A DNA stretch of 21,358 nt from Bacteroidales bacterium (GTDB lineage Bacteria > Bacteroidota > Bacteroidia > Bacteroidales > GCA-2748055). How positions within the stretch are numbered: the stretch's first letter is position 1; every line of letters starts with the position of its first letter. The notes beneath the pieces are model-generated. The model was given only the letters and a program-made list of their open reading frames with translations, did not search any database and had not been told where the DNA came from. Position numbers and translations under genes: made by a program. The stretch spans positions 1-21,358 of the forward strand of contig JAGLTY010000005.1 in the NCBI GenBank assembly GCA_023135025.1. The letters run 5' to 3'. Below, piece after piece: positions 1-7,432 of the stretch.

Positions 1-2314
1 TTTTCCCATTGAGATTTACAGCCATGGCAAACAGGGCTCCCACCACCATTCCAGGAATAAAATTGAGCACTCCCAGTATCAACTGCCCGGTATGCCCGGT
101 ATTGAAGAGTGCTTCGATCTTCAGCAACAGGAATCCGCATACAGATACCAGGGCCATGAGTCCTATCAGACTGGTCAGTTTGGGCAGTGAAGGTGTGTGC
201 CACACTCTTTTCCATAACACTGTTCCGGTTACAATACCGCCCATAAACAGTGTGATCATCATGGGAGCCACCAGGTATGCAAATCCATAAAACGACTGCA
301 TCACCATAATCAGCAGGATCTGTATACCGGCCCCGGTAAAACCGGTGATATACATGGCCGATTTTACAGGTGGATAGATCAGCCATAGCAGCAGGAATAG
401 TACAGCAGAGATAATCCCCGTTACTCCCATGATGTGCTGGCCCATCCGGGATTCAAGTTCGGTGAGGCTGGTGAAAAACAGGCTGGGCCGGAGGTCGCTG
501 TTGATTATTGGTTTCTCTTTCAATATGCGTTCGGTCAGCTGTTCGCTATCGAACAGGATATGGTTCGCATCCAGGTAGTCGGGATGCACATAGGTGGTCG
601 GGATCTGATGATGTTGCAGCAGGGCAGGAAAGTCCAGGGAGAGGGGAGTGGCCGAAGCCAGAAAATAGGTGGAACTTCCAGGTACAATGACCACATGGGG
701 AAACACCTGTTTCAGGGTGTGGTAATTGATGCTTAGTAAACGGGTTCCCGGAATGTTTACATAGTTTCCGCCTGTACTCAGCTGCATGCAAAAGACCCCG
801 CCTGGTGAGAGATGCCGGCTTACCTGCCGGTAAAACTCCACGGTGAAGTAACGGTTCCAGCCGATAGTGACCGGATCGCCGGCCGTTGAAACAACAACAT
901 CATACTGCAGATCGTCAGACTCCATTAGCCAGCTGCGCCCATCTTTCGGGATAAATTGCAGCTCCCCGGGGAGCTTCTCCGAAAAATAAATTTGCCCCAA
1001 GCGAAATATCCATGGATCTGCTTCACAATAATCGATTCGTTCCGGTTTGTATTTGGCTGCTTCAGCAATATTACCCGACAAACCGCCACCCAACAGAAGA
1101 ATTGATTTTGGTTGGGGGTGCTGAAGGGCCGGGAAATGAACAGACTCCTCGGCCACGGTCAGGTCGGCAGAGCTGAGCACCGGGTTTCCGTCGAGGTAGC
1201 CGGTCACCTGCTCATTCCTGGAAGTGAAGGTCAGGTTCCCATAAGGGGTATCCTTGTACTGTAGGATCTTTTCCTGCCTGTACCTCAGTCCCTCCACACT
1301 GTTTCCTGCTTCCGGAATAAGACTCAGTGCAAACAGCAATGCTCCGGCAGGAATCAGGAACCATTTCAGACCATTTCGATCCGGATATTTGTATACCCAT
1401 AACACAACCAGGCAGGTGCTCAGGAAGAGGAGTGTAAGGAGTTGTAAATTCTTAAGAAAGTGAACCAGGATCAACCCGAAAAGTATACCTCCAGCCAGTG
1501 ATCCAAGCGCATCGAGCCGGTAATGGGAGCTCCCCGATTTGCGCACTCCCTGCGATTTAGATACAAAACCAAAAAGAAACCCTGAAACTCCCGTAAACAA
1601 GGAGGTAAGGATTAACATGCAGATGGCTGAATCGACCATTCCCGGCTGGTAGCCCGGAAGAAAAAAGAGCCTGTTTACCAGGATGAGCAGGAGATAGATC
1701 AGGAGAGGGAGTGTCCCCATCAGAATCAGGAGTCCGTATAGCATACGAGGGGTTATTCTGACCCGGTAACCGGTTCCGGTGCGGGCACCCAGGGCAGTGA
1801 GAATCATCCAGATGGCCAGGAAAATGCCAATGACTAGTTCATTTCCATGGAAGCTCTTGATAAACTCCCTGAGTAGTACCAGCTGGGCCATGATACTGAT
1901 ATATCCCAACAACATAAAAAACGCTTTCTCTTGCAGGGGAGTGAAGGAGAGATACGGGGTCCAGGGGGCGTCAGCGTCAGGATCGGATCCGGTTGGTTGT
2001 GCCTGCATACTGGTGAAGTATCGAATGTGCCAGGAGAGATGAAAAAGAGCCACCAGGGAGAATCCGATACCGGAATCCACATGCCATTGTATCGCCTCTT
2101 CGATCCATGCGATATGCAGCTTATAATTGATCTTGATAACCATGAGCAGGCCCAGCAGGGCGGTGGAGAAAAAGAGAAGTAACAGCAGGTAGTTCCAGAA
2201 TTTCCTGTGTTGCTGCCGGGCAATAAGCCGGGTATGAACCATCAAAAGGCTCATCACATAAGAGACCAGGAGCAGTGTCCCGATGGAGATCAGATTATAG
2301 GCCCCCTCAATCAT
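1..2314 (-). CDS. Polytopic membrane protein with spermidine-synthase-like domain (3' end beyond window)
   Basis: The frame is open from the ATG at 2314 to base 1 without a stop (about 771 codons), so the C-terminus lies outside. By my translation, about eight hydrophobic segments fill residues 1-300, including one with MLLGYISIMAQLVLLREF. A soluble Rossmann-like domain spans about 400-570, and at least four more membrane segments follow from about 625. The soluble domain has a glycine-rich loop (LLLGGGLSGN), an acidic residue after the next strand (YCEAD), and an FTVEFYRQV helix after a GDP tripeptide, as in SpeE-type aminopropyltransferases. The usual DSTDP catalytic stretch reads STAGDP, so the general-base Asp appears to be replaced. 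True polyamine synthesis is therefore doubtful; another SAM-dependent or structural role is possible. The start overlaps the stop of the MEMO-AMMECR1 gene as ATGA, indicating translational coupling in one operon. Confidence 0.8.
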   Translation of the reverse strand, partial: MIEGAYNLISIGTLLLVSYVMSLLMVHTRLIARQQHRKFWNYLLLLLFFSTALLGLLMVIKINYKLHIAWIEEAIQWHVDSGIGFSLVALFHLSWHIRYFTSMQAQPTGSDPDADAPWTPYLSFTPLQEKAFFMLLGYISIMAQLVLLREFIKSFHGNELVIGIFLAIWMILTALGARTGTGYRVRITPRMLYGLLILMGTLPLLIYLLLILVNRLFFLPGYQPGMVDSAICMLILTSLFTGVSGFLFGFVSKSQGVRKSGSSHYRLDALGSLAGGILFGLILVHFLKNLQLLTLLFLSTCLVVLWVYKYPDRNGLKWFLIPAGALLFALSLIPEAGNSVEGLRYRQEKILQYKDTPYGNLTFTSRNEQVTGYLDGNPVLSSADLTVAEESVHFPALQHPQPKSILLLGGGLSGNIAEAAKYKPERIDYCEADPWIFRLGQIYFSEKLPGELQFIPKDGRSWLMESDDLQYDVVVSTAGDPVTIGWNRYFTVEFYRQVSRHLSPGGVFCMQLSTGGNYVNIPGTRLLSINYHTLKQVFPHVVIVPGSSTYFLASATPLSLDFPALLQHHQIPTTYVHPDYLDANHILFDSEQLTERILKEKPIINSDLRPSLFFTSLTELESRMGQHIMGVTGIISAVLFLLLWLIYPPVKSAMYITGFTGAGIQILLIMVMQSFYGFAYLVAPMMITLFMGGIVTGTVLWKRVWHTPSLPKLTSLIGLMALVSVCGFLLLKIEALFNTGHTGQLILGVLNFIPGMVVGALFAMAVNLNGK

Positions 2315-3822
2315 TTTTTCTTCTCTTCACCAAAGATAATCGCCTCGTACACATAAAGATCGGCTTCTTTCCAGCCATCCCATCCAATGCCTGCCTTTTC
2401 CCTGGCGCAGTGTCCTAGAAGATCCTCTGCACTCCAGCCTGTCTGTTCGGCCACCTGTGGCAGGTAGGTGCCTGAACGGCCATCTTTGGTCATGTAGATT
2501 CCGTGAAGGCCCGGCTGAAATTCGTCCATGGAGTTGATCTTTTTCAAAGGTGTAAGCATCGATATCTCGATGGTGATATACGACAACTCTGTCGATTCCA
2601 CCGGGGCAAAACGGTTGTCATGTGTGGCCGCTGCGATGGTCATCTCCTGCACCACTGCATAGAGCGGTTTATCGGGCGAAAAATTTCCGATGCAACCCCT
2701 CAGTCTTCCACCCATATAGAGGCTCACAAATGCACCGGCAGGATGCCTCAGGGTGGAGGTCAGGCTTTTTCCGGGTATCTCAGTCAGCTCTCCCGTGCTG
2801 ATATAAGATTCAAGGGTAGATCGCGAAATATCAAGCAGTAGCTCCTTCTCGTGACTGTTCAGTGCAAAGGGACGATCTTCCGGTGATATTTCGTGACCTG
2901 CAATGGCCCAGTATCCGACTACCCGCTCTTTATCGCCCACTTTAGAATCGCCCGAGTTGCGGTAGAGTACCGGCGAGAGTTCCATATCTTCCCTGCGATC
3001 GGCCATATAGAGCATGGTCATAATGGAACTCCAGCCACAGCTTGGGGTGGAGAGGTTCTTTACAGACTTGCCACTGCTCTTTCTGAGTGCATTGTAAAAC
3101 TTCTCCGGATCTTTTGTAAGAATCGCATCAGCGGTTATTTTATCGATCCTTATGGCATCTTTATAGGAGGGATAGTGGGAAAAATCAGAGCTGATTATAA
3201 AGAGGTTTTCAGGTGTAAAGTAGGGCAGTAGTGCAGCGGCAAGCTCCCTGGCATTGGCCAGGGAGGAGGTGCCCATTACCAGGGGAACAATGGGTGGTAC
3301 TTCCTCAAAGTGGTACTGGATAAAGGGGATCTGCACCTCGATGCTGTGCTCCCTGTTATGCGCCTTTTCATAATAGAAGATATTTTGATGGCTGCTGATC
3401 AGGGTGTTGGCAATTTCGCGGTTGACCCGTGCTTCACCCAGGGGAGTGATATAGTTCCCGGCCGAATAAACCGATACCCCGTTGAACTGTTCACGGTGCG
3501 AGGAGGCGATGATAAAAATATTCTTGTATGGTGTATCGACCGGAATGGTTTTATATCCGGATGCAGCAACCACACCAGAATAGACATATCCTGCATGTGG
3601 TACAATCAGTGTCTGGATCTTCCCTGCAAGATCGGCAGGCTTCGCGGCCTGGAAAAGCTTCTGAAGCTGCGATTCAAGAGCCGGCTTTGCAGCAGGGTAG
3701 AAAGTGCCTGCAAATGCAGGCTGCCTGTGAACAGGGGCAGCTGGCTGCTGCGCCTCGCTGTTGCCGAAAGCGAACAAAAGTGCGGTAAACAGGCAGCCGA
3801 AAAGTGAGTTATATCTCTTCAT
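2311..3822 (-). CDS. Exported MEMO-AMMECR1 fusion (AmmeMemoRadiSam proteins B and A)
   Basis: 503 residues. Residues 1-24 look like a signal peptide (KRY, hydrophobic core, cleavage near SEA-QQ). Residues about 33-310 are a MEMO domain: IVPHAGYVYSG, IIASSHREQFNG, EHSIEVQIPF, SSDFSHY and CGWSS are all family landmarks, and His76, His109 and Cys262 correspond to the metal ligands of human MEMO1. Residues about 322-500 are an AMMECR1 domain with its signature LRGCIGNF (374-381) and the C-terminal GWDGWKEADLYVYEA segment. In the AmmeMemoRadiSam system these two proteins occur with a radical SAM enzyme; the biochemical role is not settled. The fusion order B-A is known, but an exported form is notable because relatives are generally cytosolic. 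It lies 12 bp after the DUF4268 gene and overlaps the next gene by ATGA. The radical SAM partner is not in this window. Confidence 0.93.
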   Translation of the reverse strand: MKRYNSLFGCLFTALLFAFGNSEAQQPAAPVHRQPAFAGTFYPAAKPALESQLQKLFQAAKPADLAGKIQTLIVPHAGYVYSGVVAASGYKTIPVDTPYKNIFIIASSHREQFNGVSVYSAGNYITPLGEARVNREIANTLISSHQNIFYYEKAHNREHSIEVQIPFIQYHFEEVPPIVPLVMGTSSLANARELAAALLPYFTPENLFIISSDFSHYPSYKDAIRIDKITADAILTKDPEKFYNALRKSSGKSVKNLSTPSCGWSSIMTMLYMADRREDMELSPVLYRNSGDSKVGDKERVVGYWAIAGHEISPEDRPFALNSHEKELLLDISRSTLESYISTGELTEIPGKSLTSTLRHPAGAFVSLYMGGRLRGCIGNFSPDKPLYAVVQEMTIAAATHDNRFAPVESTELSYITIEISMLTPLKKINSMDEFQPGLHGIYMTKDGRSGTYLPQVAEQTGWSAEDLLGHCAREKAGIGWDGWKEADLYVYEAIIFGEEKKK

Positions 3823-3834
3823 TTTTTCATTATG

Positions 3835-4296
3835 TTATGGTCCGTATTTGAAGAAATCCCTGTATTCCTGGAAGAATGTTTCCAGCTTCATCATGTTTTC
3901 GTACATGAACTGGTGTGCACCGGGCCATGTGTCGCTGTTGTAAATATCGATCCCCTCCATCTGCAGGTAGATCCGGCTTACCGATTTCCCGTTCTCCCGG
4001 ATATACTCCAGTTCCCAGATCAGGGGCGATTCCATGGCCCCCTCCAGTAACTTTTTTACCGATTCGAGCTTTTCGTAGAGTTCGATTCGTTTGTCCATGT
4101 TCCTGGTTTCCAGATCGATTCCTACCTGGGCTACCTCTCTGTCCACATGAAACCGCAGGTTAACTGCCTTGATACCAGTCTGTGTCAGCATCCAGTTTCC
4201 GGGCAGCTTTTTTCTGGTGCGTCTGCCGGCCGACATCTGTTTGAAGCGGTCCCAGAACTCCTCTCTCAGTTTTTTTGCCTCCCCTTTCGAAAACAT
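3835..4296 (-). CDS. DUF4268 family protein
   Basis: 153 residues from the ATG at 4296, beginning MFSKGEAKKLREEFW, which is the usual family N-terminus; I preferred this over a TTG at 4317. The protein is soluble, with no signal peptide or membrane segment. It has the typical layout: helical FWDRF start, a central region with hydrophobic strands (LRFHVDREVAQVGIDLE), the NGKSVSRIY strand, and a C-terminal aromatic helix (ETFFQEYRDFF). DUF4268 proteins are widespread in Bacteroidota and have no assigned function; the fold resembles restriction-like or archaeal-type small alpha/beta domains only in my impression. It is the first gene of the leftward operon with MEMO-AMMECR1 (12-bp gap). Its leader carries a 10-bp-arm hairpin ending one base before the start codon, so translation may be controlled there. 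Confidence 0.82.
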   Translation of the reverse strand: MFSKGEAKKLREEFWDRFKQMSAGRRTRKKLPGNWMLTQTGIKAVNLRFHVDREVAQVGIDLETRNMDKRIELYEKLESVKKLLEGAMESPLIWELEYIRENGKSVSRIYLQMEGIDIYNSDTWPGAHQFMYENMMKLETFFQEYRDFFKYGP

Positions 4297-4297
4297 G

Positions 4298-4331
4298 ATT
4301 TTTGATGGTTCCTGCAAGGTACATCAAAAAT
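4298..4331. promoter_or_regulatory. 10-bp-arm inverted repeat in divergent intergenic region
   Basis: Left arm ATTTTTGATG (4298-4307) and right arm CATCAAAAAT (4322-4331) are perfect reverse complements with a 14-nt spacer. The repeat sits between the divergent DUF4268 (ATG 4296) and GMC oxidoreductase (ATG 4377) genes. It could be a dimeric operator serving both. In the DUF4268 transcript it could instead form a hairpin immediately before the start codon, with an AGGA in the loop. The sequence alone does not decide between DNA operator and RNA hairpin. Confidence 0.5.
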
Positions 4332-4376
4332 AGCCCATCTAAATCTCTTTTTTTGATTAAAATGATATCTTGTGGC

Positions 4377-5957
4377 ATGCAATATAACTACGATTATATC
4401 ATTATCGGATCAGGTTTTGGTGGGTCCGTATCGGCCCTGCGCCTGACAGAGAAGGGTTACAGGGTCCTGGTTATTGAAAAGGGCAAACGGTGGGAGACGG
4501 AAGCGTTTCCTGAGACCAACTGGAACCTGCGAAAATGGCTCTGGTTGCCCATGTTCCGGTTCCACGGGATCTTCAAGATGACCATTATGCGACATGTGGG
4601 AATACTGAGCGGTGTGGGGGTTGGTGGCGGTTCACTGATGTATGCCAATACACTGCCGCGACCCCGGGAGACCTTCTATAAATCGGGCAGCTGGTCGGGT
4701 CTGGCCGACTGGAAAAAGGAGATGGAACCACACTATTCAGAGGCTGAGAGAATGCTGGGGGCCACCGAAAATCCGGGATTGTATGATTCAGATGAGGCAC
4801 TTCGCGCTGTGGCAGGAAAGTTTGGAAAAGCGAATCGGTTCGAACCAACCCGGGTGGCGGTTTTCTTTGGTGAACCGGAACAGGAGGTGCCCGATCCTTA
4901 CTTTAATGGTGAAGGCCCCAGGCGATCGGGGTGCAATTACTGCGGCTCCTGTATGACCGGCTGCCGGTACAATGCCAAGAACACCCTCGATAAGAACTAC
5001 CTCTACCTGGCAGAGAAAGGTGGGGCAGAGGTGCTGGCTGAGAAAAAGGTGGTCCGCATCCAACCTGTCAAAAGTGAGGATGGTCAGGTGAGTGAAGCAG
5101 GTGAAACCGGGTACCGTATATTGATAAAGGATTCCACGGGGCTTCTCAAAGGTCAAAAAGAGCTGATAGCCAGATCCGTGATTCTATCAGGAGGGGTGTT
5201 GGGGACGGTGAGGCTGTTACTCAATATGAAAAGGCGGTACCTGTCTGGTTTGAGTGACCAGGTGGGTGCGCAGATCAGGACCAATAACGAGAGTCTGGCT
5301 CTTGTACACTCCCGGCAGAGGGAGAAGGATTTTTCAAAGGGGGTGGCTATCGGCTCCATCTTCCCTCCCGACGAGGATACCCATCTGGAATCGGTACGAT
5401 ACGGAAGCGGATCGGGATTCTGGAAACTGCTGGGTGTTCCAATGACTTATGGTAAAACTGTGGTGGGACGAATCCTGAAGCTGATCTGGCGCTTTTTCAG
5501 TAGTCCGCTCTCCTGGCTCAGGATCTATTTCAGCAAGGACTTTGCAAAGGAGTCGGTGATCCTGCTCTTTATGCAGCACCTCGAAAGTACACTGAGACTG
5601 AAACGTGGTATGCTGAATATGCGAAGTGTACTCTCTTCCGGTCCGGCCCCCTCGGCCTTTATGCCCCTGGCCAGACAGCTGGCCAACTCCACCGCAGAAG
5701 AGGTGGACGGGACCCCTTTTGTAATGGTCTCTGAAGCGATCCTGGGTACCCCCCTTACCGCACATATCCTGGGAGGTTGTGTCATCGGGAAGGATGCCAC
5801 CAAAGGGGTAATTGATTCAGATCACCGGGTGTTTGGGTACAAGAACCTCTATGTATGCGATGGCAGCGCCATTTCGGCCAATCCGGGGGTGAATCCGGCG
5901 TTGACCATTACAGCTATGACCGAACGGGCCATTTCAAAAATTCCTGTAAAAGAATAG
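4377..5957 (+). CDS. GMC-family FAD-dependent oxidoreductase with ferredoxin-like Cys motif
   Basis: 526 residues from ATG 4377. I chose this start because the Rossmann strand YDYIIIGSGFGG follows directly; an in-frame ATG at 4362 is possible. The N-terminal FAD motif is GSGFGG (11-16) followed by VLVIEKG. The second FAD stretch GVGVGGGSLMYAN and the C-terminal block DGSAISANPGVNPALT are typical of GMC oxidoreductases, nearest in style to the cholesterol-oxidase-like branch. His463 (TAHILGG) and Asn506 fit the usual catalytic His/Asn pair. Cys186, 189, 192 and 196 form CxxCxxCxxxC, the spacing of a [4Fe-4S] ferredoxin site, so electrons from alcohol oxidation could leave through a cluster instead of going to oxygen. 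No signal peptide is visible, so it is probably cytoplasmic. Substrate unknown; a hydroxylated lipid or sterol-like alcohol is only a guess from the subfamily. A membrane protein gene follows 37 bp downstream. Confidence 0.88.
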   Translation: MQYNYDYIIIGSGFGGSVSALRLTEKGYRVLVIEKGKRWETEAFPETNWNLRKWLWLPMFRFHGIFKMTIMRHVGILSGVGVGGGSLMYANTLPRPRETFYKSGSWSGLADWKKEMEPHYSEAERMLGATENPGLYDSDEALRAVAGKFGKANRFEPTRVAVFFGEPEQEVPDPYFNGEGPRRSGCNYCGSCMTGCRYNAKNTLDKNYLYLAEKGGAEVLAEKKVVRIQPVKSEDGQVSEAGETGYRILIKDSTGLLKGQKELIARSVILSGGVLGTVRLLLNMKRRYLSGLSDQVGAQIRTNNESLALVHSRQREKDFSKGVAIGSIFPPDEDTHLESVRYGSGSGFWKLLGVPMTYGKTVVGRILKLIWRFFSSPLSWLRIYFSKDFAKESVILLFMQHLESTLRLKRGMLNMRSVLSSGPAPSAFMPLARQLANSTAEEVDGTPFVMVSEAILGTPLTAHILGGCVIGKDATKGVIDSDHRVFGYKNLYVCDGSAISANPGVNPALTITAMTERAISKIPVKE

Positions 5958-5962
5958 TTTTG
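5932..5962 (+). promoter_or_regulatory. Candidate Bacteroidota-type promoter before the DUF1360 gene
   Basis: TAGTTTTG at 5955-5962 matches the Bacteroidota -7 consensus TAnnTTTG exactly. TTTC lies 19 bases upstream (5932-5935), one mismatch from the -33 TTTG. Transcription would start shortly before the ATG at 5995. It overlaps the stop codon of the upstream oxidoreductase, so the DUF1360 gene may have its own promoter besides readthrough. Such short matches also arise by chance. Confidence 0.35.
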
Positions 5963-5994
5963 TATATTGCCCCGTTATCAAATTATGGGTAGCT

Positions 5995-6468
5995 ATGTTG
6001 AATGAACGAAAACATCAGGCATGGAATTTCTGGTCAGCATTTGTCTTTTTTGGTGCTGTGTTGCTGGTGGGCTACCTGCTCAGGCAAAAAGGGGTGGATA
6101 TCCGGGAGCTGACTCTTAAAGAGGCAGTGGTTATCATTCTGGCCTCCTACCGGATGACAAGGATCGTGGTATTTGAGAAGATATTCAAGTATTTGCGGAA
6201 TGTCCTGAAACAGAGGGAGGATCTCTATTTGATCGGGACACTGAGCTCCATTATCACATGCCCCTGGTGTTCAGGTGTCTGGGTGACCCTGATTATTGTG
6301 GTCTTCTATTACCTGATTCCTTTCGGAGTGTTACTGGTCTATGTCCTGGCGCTGGCAGGTGTGACCTCCCTGGTGATCCTTCTCTCCAACCTGCTGCATA
6401 TGTATACGGAACACAGGCAACGAATTCACCAACAGGAGAAAAGTCCCAACAACGAGCTTTTGAACTGA
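5995..6468 (+). CDS. DUF1360 family small membrane protein
   Basis: 157 residues. A hydrophobic segment at about 13-30 is followed by the family landmark ASYRMTRIVVFEKIF (50-64), then ITCPWCSGVW (87-96), then a long hydrophobic C-terminal half (about 96-135) that makes two membrane segments, and a polar tail. The SYRxTR stretch and the CPWCxGVW motif are what place it in DUF1360, a family of small membrane proteins without an established role. The paired Cys89/Cys92 could form a disulfide or bind metal, but nothing shows this. The gene is 37 bp downstream of the GMC oxidoreductase on the same strand and may be cotranscribed or driven by the promoter candidate at 5932-5962. It ends 25 bp from the convergent EamA gene, with no convincing terminator between. 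Confidence 0.75.
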   Translation: MLNERKHQAWNFWSAFVFFGAVLLVGYLLRQKGVDIRELTLKEAVVIILASYRMTRIVVFEKIFKYLRNVLKQREDLYLIGTLSSIITCPWCSGVWVTLIIVVFYYLIPFGVLLVYVLALAGVTSLVILLSNLLHMYTEHRQRIHQQEKSPNNELLN

Positions 6469-6493
6469 TCACCTGATCGGATACTCTTCTTTT

Positions 6494-7426
6494 TCAGAGA
6501 AAGAACAATGCCACTCCGCCTATGGAGACGATGGCTCCGATAATCTCAATGATCTTGATACGCTCCCTGTTCAGTAAAATGGCAGGAGGAATAATCATCA
6601 CAGGGGTGAGTGCCATCAGCGTGGCAGCAACCCCCGTATCGGTATGTTGAACTGCCAGCAGTGAGAAGCTAACTCCCAGGAAGGGACCGGTAAAGGATCC
6701 AAGGGTCATAAATTTCATGGCTTTCAGGTCTTTGATTGCTCCCAGCAGGTGTTTCCATCTTTTAAAGAGGGTGATCACAATGGAGAATCCGACCACACCG
6801 GCCATGATACGGATCTGTGTGGCCTCGAAAGGGTTCATGCTCTGCATCCCTTTCTTACTCAGTACCAGTCCGGCAGCCTGCCCTATGGCTCCGCCAAGTG
6901 CCAGTATGCTTCCCAGCAGTAGCGGCCCCGCTTTGAGCGTTTTGCCGAAGGCTCCCTTTTTTATATCCAGTTTGGTAGAGATGACCATTACAATTCCCAG
7001 GGTGGTTATTCCCATGCCCAGAAACTCCACTCCGGTAAGTACTTCTCCCAGGGTGATCCATCCGATCAGAGCAGTGATGGGGGGTACCAGGGCCATGATC
7101 AACATGGAGATTCGCGCACCAATCAGGATAAATGCACGGAAAAGGAAGAGGTCTCCCAGCACAAAACCGACCACGCCGGAGAGGGTCAGCCAGAACCACT
7201 GGTATCCGGTGGCCGTGGGGAAAAATCCATCATTAAAAACGGCATTGTAGAGGGAGAGAAAAACCAGTCCGATCACCAGTCGGATCAGGTTCAGTGAGAG
7301 TGCACCCACGCGTTTCCCGGCCGACTCAAAGGCCATGGCGGTTACCGTCCAGCATGCAGCTGTCAGCAGGGCTGCTATTTCACCTGTGTATTGTTGCAAT
7401 ACTGTTCCAGTTAAGAGAAGTGCCAA
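6494..7426 (-). CDS. EamA/DMT-superfamily transporter
   Basis: Up to 310 residues with ten hydrophobic segments in two EamA repeats (about 15-150 and 165-310). Landmarks are the opening GEIAALLTAACWTVTA, ISMLIMALVPPITALIGWITLGE in repeat one, and MALTPVMIIPPAILLNRERI in repeat two. DMT proteins move small molecules such as amino acids or metabolites across the inner membrane, often outward; the substrate is not predictable here. The start is uncertain because no ATG precedes the first helix: the frame begins right after the permease stop codon at 7433, with TTG at 7426 and another TTG at 7399 (giving MQQYTGEIAALL, a length more usual for the family). It is in the same frame as the permease gene, separated only by that stop and two codons, so it is surely in the same operon and probably translationally coupled. 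Confidence 0.88.
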   Translation of the reverse strand: MALLLTGTVLQQYTGEIAALLTAACWTVTAMAFESAGKRVGALSLNLIRLVIGLVFLSLYNAVFNDGFFPTATGYQWFWLTLSGVVGFVLGDLFLFRAFILIGARISMLIMALVPPITALIGWITLGEVLTGVEFLGMGITTLGIVMVISTKLDIKKGAFGKTLKAGPLLLGSILALGGAIGQAAGLVLSKKGMQSMNPFEATQIRIMAGVVGFSIVITLFKRWKHLLGAIKDLKAMKFMTLGSFTGPFLGVSFSLLAVQHTDTGVAATLMALTPVMIIPPAILLNRERIKIIEIIGAIVSIGGVALFFL

Positions 7427-7432
7427 AGATAG

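Noticed and set aside
434..736. Rightward open frame inside the SpeE-like gene
   Set aside because: The opposite strand is open from 2314 to base 1 and translates to a coherent membrane and Rossmann protein; this frame is its shadow.
1834..2223. Leftward 129-residue frame overlapping the start of the SpeE-like gene
   Set aside because: It is out of frame with the recognisable membrane protein, rich in Ser/Pro/Cys and without family features.
4315..4317. TTG at 4317 as start of the DUF4268 gene
   Set aside because: The family N-terminus MFSKGEAKKL begins at the ATG at 4296, and the extra seven residues would run through the inverted repeat.
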